Shown here: one piece after another, positions 18,455 through 26,708 of the stretch
Numbering within the stretch: the first letter of the stretch is position 1
Layout of the letters: the number at the start of each line of letters is the position of its first letter
Origin: Gammaproteobacteria bacterium
GTDB lineage: Bacteria > Pseudomonadota > Gammaproteobacteria > Methylococcales > Methylomonadaceae
NCBI GenBank assembly: GCA_016874115.1
Contig: VGVA01000005.1
Coordinates: 1-52,241 of the forward strand
Reading direction: 5' to 3'
Length of the DNA: 52,241 nt
Notes under the pieces: generated by a model
Databases searched by the model: none
What the model saw: only the letters and a program-made list of their open reading frames with translations
Told to the model about the DNA's origin: nothing
Made by a program: the position numbers and the translations under genes

Positions 18455-19448
18455 GATGTTTTACTAAAAAATCGGTCATTTCGACAGAAAATAATGAATC
18501 CTCGTTTACTGGGTTCCGTTCCCATTTTAATACGGCGTACGGTGCTGACAGATCGGTTTCGTCAGGCAGCAAATCGTCGCCTATGTCCCCTTTAATAACA
18601 GTTGCAACGACAATAGCGCTGCTGGCGTCCGGCATGTGCGCTTCTGAAATCATCGTTACCGCGCCGCCGTCCCCGCCGGAATTACCAATACCCGCCAACC
18701 CGCCGGTAAATTCCGGAACGGGCAGGTCGTTTCTTGCGCTTTCAAGTCTAGCTGTAATAAAACCATCTATCAAGCCCGCGTCTAATCCTGGTAGGATATT
18801 CAATACTTTAGGTGTTGCCAATTTAATATTTACTTGAGGTTTGCCGGAATAGATGGTAACGACCGGCTCAAGCCAATTGTAAATGTTCGCATCCATGCCA
18901 AGCACCATTTGCAGTTCTTCCAAACTTTGAAACGGCTTGTTGCGCGGACCGTATTTCAAACCTTCTCTTTTGTATTGATCCTTTTCGGCGCCGTTGAGAT
19001 TAATAAGGTTATCCGGGTCGCGCCAGTCCATTATGGCGCCGACCAGTTTGCCTTGAAGTTCTTCGTCCGCCGGTGAGTTTGCAAACAACGCCTGCAGCAT
19101 TGGTAATCCGGCCTTATTAATGTCTATTTTTCCGCTTTCGGAAACCAGTTTGACGCGGACGTAGGTCGCGCCGAAATCGACCTGATAGACGCTGCCGTCA
19201 GCGCGCCAGCGCTTGTTAGGTTCCGGATTTAATAGCATTAATTCGGCAAAGGCGATACCTGCCTCCGCCGCGGCTACCGCACCGGCATTGTCCTTAATAC
19301 CGGCAACAATAGTGGATTCGCGGCGCATGGTCAGGGCAAAACTGCCCGCCATGATAGTTAGCAGACTTAAAATCCACAACACCAGCACCAAAGCGAACGC
19401 TTTTTGCACGGTTTTATTAATGATTAATGGTTGTCGGCGCGGCATCAT
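18429..19448 (-). CDS. gspK: Minor pseudopilin GspK
   Basis: GspK is the large pseudopilin that caps the secretion pseudopilus tip with GspI and GspJ. The 339-residue product has an N-terminal prepilin-like helix, KAFALVLVLWILSLLTIMAG. The residue before the expected cut is Ala rather than the usual Gly, and the fifth mature residue is not Glu (lack of Glu5 is normal for GspK). The alpha domain has KIDINKAGLPMLQALF and IMDWRDPDNLINLNGAE, typical of the family. It overlaps gspJ by four bases. Confidence 0.9.
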   Translation of the reverse strand: MMPRRQPLIINKTVQKAFALVLVLWILSLLTIMAGSFALTMRRESTIVAGIKDNAGAVAAAEAGIAFAELMLLNPEPNKRWRADGSVYQVDFGATYVRVKLVSESGKIDINKAGLPMLQALFANSPADEELQGKLVGAIMDWRDPDNLINLNGAEKDQYKREGLKYGPRNKPFQSLEELQMVLGMDANIYNWLEPVVTIYSGKPQVNIKLATPKVLNILPGLDAGLIDGFITARLESARNDLPVPEFTGGLAGIGNSGGDGGAVTMISEAHMPDASSAIVVATVIKGDIGDDLLPDETDLSAPYAVLKWERNPVNEDSLFSVEMTDFLVKHHAEPELSD

Positions 19449-20140
19449 TGTTGGTCGTTTAAGCTGTCGACGTCATCAATGACCTGCTCGTCATCCGGCA
19501 GCGACAGGTCGTCTTCTTCGTTTGGATTGGCTTCGTTCTTCAGATCGATGACCATGGCAGGCCAAAAATCACCGTTTTCTGTTTGTATCTGGATTTTCAC
19601 CAGTTTGGGCATGGCGTCTTGTTCAATCCAGTCTTCCATCCAAATTCCTTCGGTTTCGCTGTCGTCCACCGAATAATAATTAATCGACAGGCTTTTCACG
19701 TGGCGCAGCAAAGTGACTTCTTCTTTGCGCCATTCTTCATGTTTATCGATTGGAAAGAAAGGTGTGATGGAGACCTGTATGATTTTTTCCTTATCCTCTT
19801 TCAATAACTTCACTTCAAACTGCTGTAAACCGGTCTTGTTGGCGCTGGCGGGAAAATAAGATACGAATTTAAGTTCCTGGTTTCTACCAGAAAAAGAAAA
19901 CTCATCATTTTCCTGGCTAAAATCGTCCCAAAGCGGTTGGGCTGTGCCTAAATGATTGCGGAAAAATTGATAAACCACAGCAATATCATTAACGGCAGTA
20001 ATTTTATCTTCGCCTTTCTGCCAGCTTTCTGCGCTGATCCGCATACTGCTGAACAGCAAAACAACCATGACGCTGAGCAACGTCATGGCGATCAGGACTT
20101 CAATCAGGGTAAAACCCGAATGATGCTTATTAATGCGCAT
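19445..20140 (-). CDS. gspJ: Minor pseudopilin GspJ
   Basis: GspJ is a tip pseudopilin of 231 residues. The leader MRINKHHSG is followed by FTLIEVLIAMTLLSVMVVLL, a textbook prepilin peptidase site with Gly -1 and Glu +5. The rest is a beta-rich domain ending in an acidic Asp/Glu-rich tail. The start lies within the last codons of gspI; one ATTAAT (20129-20134) supplies the gspI stop and Ile-Asn of GspJ in different frames. Confidence 0.88.
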   Translation of the reverse strand: MRINKHHSGFTLIEVLIAMTLLSVMVVLLFSSMRISAESWQKGEDKITAVNDIAVVYQFFRNHLGTAQPLWDDFSQENDEFSFSGRNQELKFVSYFPASANKTGLQQFEVKLLKEDKEKIIQVSITPFFPIDKHEEWRKEEVTLLRHVKSLSINYYSVDDSETEGIWMEDWIEQDAMPKLVKIQIQTENGDFWPAMVIDLKNEANPNEEDDLSLPDDEQVIDDVDSLNDQQ

Positions 20141-20555
20141 TGTCCTTGGCGGCCAGTTTTAAGGTGGTTAAATGCAGCAGTCGATCGTCTTCCGTACCGT
20201 CATTCCAGGATACATCGACGTTAATCCTATACAACTCGATGGGAATTTTACTGAAATCCGTTTTCTCGCTGACGACCGTGTAAGGGCTGATGGATAATCG
20301 CCAGCGGTACTTATTATTGGTATTGCCCGCATCCTGAAACGGTTTTACCGGAATTTCGGATCCGGTTTTGGCGATGAGCGATTCGGCAATTTGCACGGCT
20401 ACTGTGTAGTCTTCCGCGGTAACGGCGTTGTTAAGTCCGCCGGAAAATATTTTCAAAATAATGCCCAGCGAGACGGCCAGAATAGAAAAGGCAATCAGGA
20501 TTTCCAGCAAGGAAAAACCTTGTTGATCAGGACGCGTTTTTCTGTTCAAGTTCAA
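20130..20555 (-). CDS. gspI: Minor pseudopilin GspI
   Basis: GspI nucleates the pseudopilus tip complex. The 141-residue product has leader and helix QQGFSLLEILIAFSILAVSL with Gly -1 and Glu +5. No ATG is available; TTG 20555 or TTG 20549 must start it, inside the gspH coding end, with only a weak ribosome site, so coupling to gspH translation is likely. The globular part (VAVQIAESLIAKTGSE) matches the GspI pattern. Confidence 0.86.
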   Translation of the reverse strand: MNLNRKTRPDQQGFSLLEILIAFSILAVSLGIILKIFSGGLNNAVTAEDYTVAVQIAESLIAKTGSEIPVKPFQDAGNTNNKYRWRLSISPYTVVSEKTDFSKIPIELYRINVDVSWNDGTEDDRLLHLTTLKLAAKDNAH

Positions 20556-21069
20556 TTTGTCCGGTTAACCAATTAATGTCGATTTGCCAGCTATCCGAAT
20601 CTCTGTCCAGAGTGATGCGTCCGCCGGTAGAGGAGCCGTCGGGAAAAAAACGGATATTGGCCAGACCTTCGCCGACCAACTCTTCCTGCGCCGTTACTAC
20701 CGTTAAATCAATCGATTCGGGAATATCATAAACTTTGTCACGGTCGGTGACGGTGTAAGCGTTTTCGGTAAGGTCCAGCGCCACGGTGGTTTGCTTATGA
20801 AAGATTAAGGCCTGGCCTTTGGCAAATCGTAAGGCGGAGACCAGATCGCGGGCGACTGCTTTATGCTGAGTGGCGTCGTTGCCGGAGGAAATGCTGATGC
20901 CGATGGCGCCGAATCCTAAAATCACAATAAACAGCACCAACAGCAGTTCGATTAAGGTAAAGCCGCTGTTGGATTTAATCTGTGTTTGTCGAGTAAGCCA
21001 ATGATTAATATTTTTTTTGTTAGAAATTAAATGTTTTTTGGTGCGTTGAAGCACAAATTGTTGCGGCAT
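20527..21069 (-). CDS. gspH: Minor pseudopilin GspH
   Basis: GspH sits between the tip complex and the GspG shaft. The prepilin site is SGFTLIELLLVLFIVILGFG, but it follows an unusually long basic leader of about 36 residues (KHLISNKKNINHWLTRQTQI...), so a later start may be used. The domain has the GspH-type VARDLVSALRFAKGQALIFH and the C-terminal IRFFPDGSSTGGRITLDRD. The ATG at 21069 lies 70 bases after the gspG stop. Confidence 0.87.
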   Translation of the reverse strand: MPQQFVLQRTKKHLISNKKNINHWLTRQTQIKSNSGFTLIELLLVLFIVILGFGAIGISISSGNDATQHKAVARDLVSALRFAKGQALIFHKQTTVALDLTENAYTVTDRDKVYDIPESIDLTVVTAQEELVGEGLANIRFFPDGSSTGGRITLDRDSDSWQIDINWLTGQIELEQKNAS

Positions 21070-21138
21070 AGTTAATCGTCGGCAAGTCGGCTGGTTGCCG
21101 GTTAATTAATAACCAAATGATTAATCACAGCCGTTTAG

Positions 21139-21573
21139 TTAATCCCAGCTATTAATGTCCTGGTCTTCGCCTTCGCCGCCCTCTTTCCCGTCGGCGCCGA
21201 GCGAACTGATGTCGAATTTACCGTGTTCGCCGGGGGAGGCGTATTGATAATCGTTATTCCAGGGATCCAGCGGTACTTTGGATTTACGTAAGTATGGGCC
21301 GTTCCAGCGTTTAACGTCGCCCGGATTCTCGATTAATGCGTTCAGGCCTTGCGCGGAAGTGGGATAACTGCCGACATCGAGTTTGTACATATCCAGCGTT
21401 TGCGCCAGATCTTCCACTTGTACTTTCGCAGCTTTGACTTTGGATTCGCCCATGTGTTTCATCACTTGCGGACCCACCAATCCGGCCAGCATGGCGATGA
21501 TACCCAGCACGACCAACAATTCCAGCAACGTGAAACCTTGTTGTTTTTTCATATTAAGTTGTTGTTTTGTCAT
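21139..21573 (-). CDS. gspG: Major pseudopilin GspG
   Basis: GspG is the main subunit of the periplasmic pseudopilus piston. The 144-residue product has QQGFTLLELLVVLGIIAMLA at the prepilin site. The conserved mature part includes VEDLAQTLDMYKLDVGSYPT, GLNALIENP and PLDPWNNDYQYASPG. Calcium-site acidic residues are present near the C terminus (FDISSLGADGKEGGEGEDQD). Translation may begin at 21573 or at the internal MKKQQ (21552). It depends on a prepilin peptidase not encoded here. Confidence 0.96.
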   Translation of the reverse strand: MTKQQLNMKKQQGFTLLELLVVLGIIAMLAGLVGPQVMKHMGESKVKAAKVQVEDLAQTLDMYKLDVGSYPTSAQGLNALIENPGDVKRWNGPYLRKSKVPLDPWNNDYQYASPGEHGKFDISSLGADGKEGGEGEDQDINSWD

Positions 21574-21586
21574 TATTAATGTTTCG

Positions 21587-22804
21587 TTAGAAAGCTAAAT
21601 CGTTAACGCTTAGAATCGCCGTCAGAATCGATACGATAATACCTGCGATCATAAGACCCAAAGTCACAATCAAGGCCGGTTCCAGCAACGCCAAGAGACG
21701 GGCGATGGAGGTTCTGAGTTGCTTGTCGTATATGTTGGCGACGCGCAGCAGCATTTCTTCCAACCGTCCGGTTTCTTCCCCCATTTTAATCATTTGCAGC
21801 GCCATTTTGGGAAAAATTTCTTTGCTCATCAAGGCGTCGGACATGTGTTTGCCTTGTTTTAATTGCTCTTCCGTGCTTTGTAGCGTTTCTGCCAGCACCC
21901 GGTTATCGACGGTTTCCCGCACAATCGACATAGCCGATAGGATGGAAACGCCGTTTCCCAGCAAGGTCCCCAGCGTTCGGCTCATGTTGGCGGTTTCTTT
22001 GTTGAGGATGATGTCACCGGCCAGCGGCAGCTTTAACACAAAGCCGTCCCAGCGCTTTTTTCGATTCGGTTCGGCCAGCATGTGGCGAACGTAGCTGGAC
22101 GCCAGAAATGCAATGCCGATTAATAGCCACCAGTATTTTTGTAGCCACTCGGCAATGCCGACCACAATTTGCGTGGGTATCGGCAAATCTTTACCCGCAC
22201 TTTCAAACATTTCGGTAAATTGCGGTACGACAAAAACCAGCATGACAAATAATGACGCTACCGACATGACAAGCAGAATCGCCGGATAGATTAATGCGGT
22301 GCTGACGGTATCCTTGAGTTCTTTGGAGCGTTCAAGGTAGTCCGACAGTCGGGTGAGTACTTCGCTTAAATTACCGCCTGCTTCACCGGCGCGCAGCATG
22401 TTCAAGTAAAATTTACTGAATACGCCGGTCTGTTTTTCCAACGCATCCGCCAGAGAAGAACCGGCTTTGACTTTTTCCAGTACCTTGCCGATCAATTTGC
22501 TGAGCTGTTCCTTATCTTCCGCCAATTCCATTAATACGGATAAGGATTTGTCCAACGGCAGTCCGGATTCCAGTAAAGTCGCCAGTTCGCTGGTCAATAA
22601 GGCGATATCTTTCTGCGAAATTTTGGCTGGCTTGCCGGTTAGCCCCAAGCCCAGAAACGATTTACCGCTGGCCGGTACGATGCTGATGGGGATGAAGTTG
22701 TCTGCTTGCAAGGCGGCCACCAACGATTGCTCGTCGGCGGCGTCTTTGACGCCTTCTTCGGTTTCTCCCGAGCTATTAATAGCTTTATATTTATATAAAG
22801 GCAT
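21587..22804 (-). CDS. gspF: Type II secretion inner-membrane protein GspF
   Basis: GspF is the polytopic platform protein linking GspE to pseudopilus growth. The 405-residue product starts MPLYKYKAINSSGETEEGV and has two GspF/PilC repeats. They contain LTSELATLLESGLPLDKSLS with LRAGEAGGNLSEVL, and RTLGTLLGNGVSILSAM with IKMGEETGRLEEML. Transmembrane helices lie near residues 170-190, 218-240 and 375-398. The normal order gspE-gspF-gspG is kept with short gaps. Confidence 0.96.
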   Translation of the reverse strand: MPLYKYKAINSSGETEEGVKDAADEQSLVAALQADNFIPISIVPASGKSFLGLGLTGKPAKISQKDIALLTSELATLLESGLPLDKSLSVLMELAEDKEQLSKLIGKVLEKVKAGSSLADALEKQTGVFSKFYLNMLRAGEAGGNLSEVLTRLSDYLERSKELKDTVSTALIYPAILLVMSVASLFVMLVFVVPQFTEMFESAGKDLPIPTQIVVGIAEWLQKYWWLLIGIAFLASSYVRHMLAEPNRKKRWDGFVLKLPLAGDIILNKETANMSRTLGTLLGNGVSILSAMSIVRETVDNRVLAETLQSTEEQLKQGKHMSDALMSKEIFPKMALQMIKMGEETGRLEEMLLRVANIYDKQLRTSIARLLALLEPALIVTLGLMIAGIIVSILTAILSVNDLAF

Positions 22805-22818
22805 ATCGCGCTATTTAA

Positions 22819-24519
22819 TTACGATTCAGATGTTGCGCGCAGCACTTCTTCAATGGTGGTAACGCCCTGCATGGCTTTCGCCAGACCGTTTTCGAACATG
22901 GTGGTCATGCCTTCTTCGATAGCAAGTTTTTGGATGGCGCCGGCTTCTTCGTGCGCCATGATTAATTTCCGTAAAGGGTCGGTCATCTGTAAAAATTCAA
23001 TGATCGCCATCCGTCCTTTATACCCCATGTCGCCGCAGGCGGAACAGCCGACTGGCTTGTGGAGCATGATGTCGCCTTCGGGCGCAAAGCGGCGCAGTCT
23101 GAGTTTATTAATTAATTCGGGCGATGCCGGAACCGGCTTTTTACATTCAGGGCACAGTTTTCGTACCAGCCTTTGCGCCAGAATGCCGTTGACGGTAGAC
23201 GTCAGCAAGTATTCTTCAAGTCCCATGTCCAAAAGCCGGGTAACGCCGCCGGCGGCGTCGTTGGTGTGCAAAGTAGATAACACCAAGTGCCCGGTTAATG
23301 CCGATTGCACGGCGATACGCGCGGTTTCCAGATCGCGCATCTCGCCGATCATGATGACATCCGGGTCTTGCCGCACGATGGAACGCAGGGCGGAGGCAAA
23401 CGTCAGGCCGATTTGCGGTTTAGCCTGAATCTGGTTAACGCCTTCCATTTGATATTCGACCGGGTCTTCCACCGTGATAATTTTCCGTTCAGAAGTGTTA
23501 AGCACTTTTAAGGCGGCGTACATGGTGGTCGATTTGCCGCTACCGGTTGGGCCGGTAATCAGGATTATGCCGTGCGGTAGGGCCAGTACTTCCAAGAATT
23601 GCGTCAGATGGCGCCCTTCAAAACCCAGCGATTTGAAGTCGAAGACAGTGGTTTCTTTGTCGAGCAGACGGATGACCACGCTTTCGCCGTACATGGTCGG
23701 TATGGTGGAAACCCGCAAATCCAGCTCTTTGCCCAGCATCTGTACTTTAATGCGACCGTCTTGCGGCAGTCGGCGTTCGGCAATGTTGAGTTTCGCCATG
23801 ATTTTAATACGCGAAATAACCGCAGCCGTCGATTTTACGGAAGGCGCGTCGATTTCTTTCAGGACGCCGTCAATGCGCAATCTGACCTTCAGGGTTTGCT
23901 CGAAAGGTTCGATGTGGATGTCCGAAGCACGGTTTTCTATCGCCCGTTGCATGATTAAATTAACCATTTTAATGACGGGCGCTTCGCTGGCGAGGTCTTT
24001 CAAGTGCTCAAGATCTTCTTCGCCGATGTCGTCAAAATTGAGGTCTTCAATGGTTTTTTCCATTTGCGAGCGGCCTTCGCCGTACTGTACTTCCAGGGCG
24101 TTATCGATTTCCGACATTAGCCCGACTTTGACATTGATTTTTTTACCGGTGACCAGCTCTAAAGAATCAATCACAAACTGGTCTTCCGGATCCATCATGG
24201 CGACAGTGAATGAACTGTCATCGTGCGTCAGGCCGATAACATGGTATTGCTTGAGAAAGCGTTGGGAGACGCTTTCCGGCAGTTGCATTTCAAGCGGGTA
24301 CTCGGATGCTTTTACTTTTTCGTATTGGCCCGCTTCAACAAAAGCGTCCGCAACATCCAGCTCCGAACAAAGACCCAGTTTAACCAGCAGTTGCGGCAGG
24401 TTTTCCGCCACCGACGTTTTTTTTACACGCTCGACTTTTTTCAATTCCCCAGCCGAAATTTTTTCTTTTCGCTTCAGAATATCGAGTAAGGCTTGGTACG
24501 GATCTTGTAGTTCGTTCAT
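22819..24519 (-). CDS. gspE: Type II secretion assembly ATPase GspE
   Basis: GspE is the hexameric cytoplasmic ATPase powering pseudopilus assembly. The 566-residue product has an N-terminal MshEN-like domain and the core ATPase with Walker A ITGPTGSGKSTTMYAAL. The Asp box (IITVEDPVEY), Walker B-type GEMRDLETARIAVQSALTGH and the His box (LSTLHTNDAAGGVTRLLDM) are seen. A tetracysteine zinc site is present (CPECKKP...CSACGDMGYKGR). It follows waaC by only four bases, so export and LPS-core genes share a transcript. Confidence 0.97.
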   Translation of the reverse strand: MNELQDPYQALLDILKRKEKISAGELKKVERVKKTSVAENLPQLLVKLGLCSELDVADAFVEAGQYEKVKASEYPLEMQLPESVSQRFLKQYHVIGLTHDDSSFTVAMMDPEDQFVIDSLELVTGKKINVKVGLMSEIDNALEVQYGEGRSQMEKTIEDLNFDDIGEEDLEHLKDLASEAPVIKMVNLIMQRAIENRASDIHIEPFEQTLKVRLRIDGVLKEIDAPSVKSTAAVISRIKIMAKLNIAERRLPQDGRIKVQMLGKELDLRVSTIPTMYGESVVIRLLDKETTVFDFKSLGFEGRHLTQFLEVLALPHGIILITGPTGSGKSTTMYAALKVLNTSERKIITVEDPVEYQMEGVNQIQAKPQIGLTFASALRSIVRQDPDVIMIGEMRDLETARIAVQSALTGHLVLSTLHTNDAAGGVTRLLDMGLEEYLLTSTVNGILAQRLVRKLCPECKKPVPASPELINKLRLRRFAPEGDIMLHKPVGCSACGDMGYKGRMAIIEFLQMTDPLRKLIMAHEEAGAIQKLAIEEGMTTMFENGLAKAMQGVTTIEEVLRATSES

Positions 24520-24523
24520 CTCG

Positions 24524-25540
24524 TTAATATGTTTCTAAATCAGGCGTTGTTAACAACATTCGCGCCTGATCGATGATGAGGCGTTCGTCAATATCTTTAA
24601 TGGAGTCGTCATTTTTATTGAGTTTATAAGGATTAACGATGCTCTTTGATTTGACGGTTTTATTAATTGCTGTCTGGTAAACCCGGTTAACCGGCGTCGG
24701 GCCGAAAATAGTGATAGACGGCCTGTTTAACGCCCAGGCAAAATGGGTCGGCCCGGTATCGTTACCGATCACTAAATTCGACTTCGCAATGACCGCTTTT
24801 AGTGCATTCAAGTTCAATGGCGGCATCACTTTAATATTAGCACTTTGTGTCGACATCCATTCCGCTTTGCTCTTTTCCTGGGCATTACCCCATATTACCA
24901 GGCAATTTTCTTGCAGCGCCTTGGCAATATTAACGAATTTTTCTGGCGGGTAATTACGGCTAGGCCAGGTTGAGCCGATGACGAACACGATGGTCGGCCG
25001 CTTACGTTGAAAATACGCATCGAGATTAATGGCCTGGAAATCGGCATATAAAAAAGGCTTTTTTGCCAGAATTTCTTCAGGGGATATGGTAAAACCCAGC
25101 GGGTGAGACAGCACGGCGGCGTTTCGGCCGATAGTATTTTCATGGTATGGACATGATACGGTCTGGCTATACAGCCAGGCGGCGGCTTTTTCCCTGATGG
25201 AGTGTTTGTCAAAACCGGCAACCTGATTGCCAAGCAGACGGGCGGTAATGGCTGATTTTAATAAGCCCTGAGCATCTATCACTAAATCGTATTGGCGTTT
25301 GGTGTAGCTGCGGACTTTGCTGATTTCAGTAATGATAGCGCTTTTTTTCGTTTTTAATGTTTTTAAATCAACCGTTAAAATCTGCGAAATGTCTGGATTA
25401 TCGACTAAAACGCCGGAAAACCGTTCTTCCACGATCCAATCGATTTCAATGCCGGGGTGATTCGCTTTAATAAATTGCAGGGCTACCATCGCATGTACGA
25501 TGTCGCCGAGCGCCGACAGTTTAACGATTGCGATACGCAT
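24524..25540 (-). CDS. waaC: LPS heptosyltransferase I (WaaC)
   Basis: WaaC adds the first L-glycero-D-manno-heptose to Kdo of the LPS inner core at the cytoplasmic face. The 338-residue GT9 product begins MRIAIVKLSALGDIVHAMVA and has the family N-terminal Asp13. YDLVIDAQGLLKSAITARLL and VIGNDTGPTHFAWALNRPSI in the nucleotide-sugar site are typical; Rossmann-type GT-B halves are visible. It is placed seven bases after waaF and directly ahead of gspE. Confidence 0.94.
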   Translation of the reverse strand: MRIAIVKLSALGDIVHAMVALQFIKANHPGIEIDWIVEERFSGVLVDNPDISQILTVDLKTLKTKKSAIITEISKVRSYTKRQYDLVIDAQGLLKSAITARLLGNQVAGFDKHSIREKAAAWLYSQTVSCPYHENTIGRNAAVLSHPLGFTISPEEILAKKPFLYADFQAINLDAYFQRKRPTIVFVIGSTWPSRNYPPEKFVNIAKALQENCLVIWGNAQEKSKAEWMSTQSANIKVMPPLNLNALKAVIAKSNLVIGNDTGPTHFAWALNRPSITIFGPTPVNRVYQTAINKTVKSKSIVNPYKLNKNDDSIKDIDERLIIDQARMLLTTPDLETY

Positions 25541-25547
25541 AATTGGC

Positions 25548-26687
25548 CTAATTTTCGATTAATTCATTAACCTGTTCAGGCGTAATGCCGGTTAAACAGC
25601 GGGTGTGATCGGGGTGATCGACGGGATACAAAGGACATACCCGTTTCCGGCACGGCGCACATGGCAGGCTGAGCGACACCGAATGGGCTGTTGGGCTGAG
25701 CGGTGGTGCAAACTCAGGCGGTGTTGAGCCGTAAATGGCGATGACTTTCTTACCCAAAGCAGCGGCAAGGTGCATTAATCCTGAATCGTTAGCGATAACC
25801 GTATCCGCCAGAGAAAGAATGTCGATAGCTTCGGTTAATGACGTTTGGCCTATGAAATCGCGGCATTGATTGTCAGTTAATGCATTAATAGCATCGGCGG
25901 CATCTGTGTCCTTCTCAGAACCCATGAGCCAAACCTGCCAGCCTTGCCGGATTCTCTTAAGCGCGACATTGGCGAAATGATCTGGCGGCCATCGTTTGGA
26001 CGGGCCGTATTCCGCGCCAGGACATAAAGCCAGCACCTTGCCATTAATGGCTAAGCCGAATTTTTGCTGGACTGCCTTCTGGCTAGTCGGGGTGATAACC
26101 AATTTGGGCGATTGGAATGGCGGCGGCTGCGCGGCGGAAGCTGGTAATCCCAAGGCGACAAAGCGTTCCACGGTCATGGTTAACGTCTGCTTGTCGAGGC
26201 GTCTGGCGTCATTGAGCAGACCCCATCGGCATTCGCCTAAGTAACCGGTTCTTATGGGTATTTTGGCAAAGTAAGGGATTAATGCCGATTTCCAAGAGTT
26301 AGGCAAAACGATTGCCTGATCGTATTTTTCCGAGCGCAATTGCTGCCCCAGTTTAAACCGGGTAGCTAAGTTAAATTCGCCATGATTAATGGGATTAATA
26401 ATGCCAAGTGCGACTTCCGGCATTCTTTCCAGCAAGGGAATGGACCAAGCCGGCGCCAGCACATGCAATTGACAGGCAGGGTTGCTGGCTTTCAGGGTAA
26501 TAAACAGGCTTTGCGTCATCACCATGTCACCGACCCAGGACGGGCCGACGATCAGTATTTTCGTAGGGTTATCGTTTCGGTCTTGTAATGTTTGAACCGC
26601 TCGTGCTGAATCCTGAGCATGTCGAAGGATCGAAGTTTGAACGGCTTTTAACGAAGGCAAAACAAACAGATACTTAAAAATTATCAA
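25548..26687 (-). CDS. waaF: LPS heptosyltransferase II (WaaF), with doubtful 5' end
   Basis: WaaF adds the second heptose to the LPS inner core. The body is a clear GT9 enzyme: ILIVGPSWVGDMVMTQSLF, ALCPGAEYGPSKRWPP, VIANDSGLMHLAAALGKKV and AIYGSTPPEFAPPLSPTA. The start is odd. The family normally opens MKILIVGPSWVGDM, but here the codon before KILIVG is ACG (26562-26564). The nearest in-frame starts are TTGs upstream, such as 26687, and using them adds about 41 residues. Part of that extension (RHAQDSARAVQ) is encoded by a REP-like repeat at 26597-26632. Either the extension is real, or ACG or a sequence change is involved. Confidence 0.88.
   Translation of the reverse strand: MIIFKYLFVLPSLKAVQTSILRHAQDSARAVQTLQDRNDNPTKILIVGPSWVGDMVMTQSLFITLKASNPACQLHVLAPAWSIPLLERMPEVALGIINPINHGEFNLATRFKLGQQLRSEKYDQAIVLPNSWKSALIPYFAKIPIRTGYLGECRWGLLNDARRLDKQTLTMTVERFVALGLPASAAQPPPFQSPKLVITPTSQKAVQQKFGLAINGKVLALCPGAEYGPSKRWPPDHFANVALKRIRQGWQVWLMGSEKDTDAADAINALTDNQCRDFIGQTSLTEAIDILSLADTVIANDSGLMHLAAALGKKVIAIYGSTPPEFAPPLSPTAHSVSLSLPCAPCRKRVCPLYPVDHPDHTRCLTGITPEQVNELIEN
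26597..26632 (-). repeat. REP-like repeat unit at the 5' end of waaF
   Basis: On the plus strand it reads CCGCTCGTGCTGAATCCTGA, then GCATGTCGAAGGATCG. It is the same family as the units at 28940-29009 and 35906-35986, with the shared core CTGAGC..TGTCGAAGG. It lies between the ilvE stop and the first codon where WaaF homology begins. Confidence 0.7.
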
Positions 26688-26708
26688 GACCGAATCTGTT
26701 GCAAAATT

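Noticed and set aside
23474-24538. 354-codon open frame on the plus strand
   Set aside because: Fully antisense to gspE, which has every ATPase motif; the translation is Ser/Arg-rich shadow sequence.
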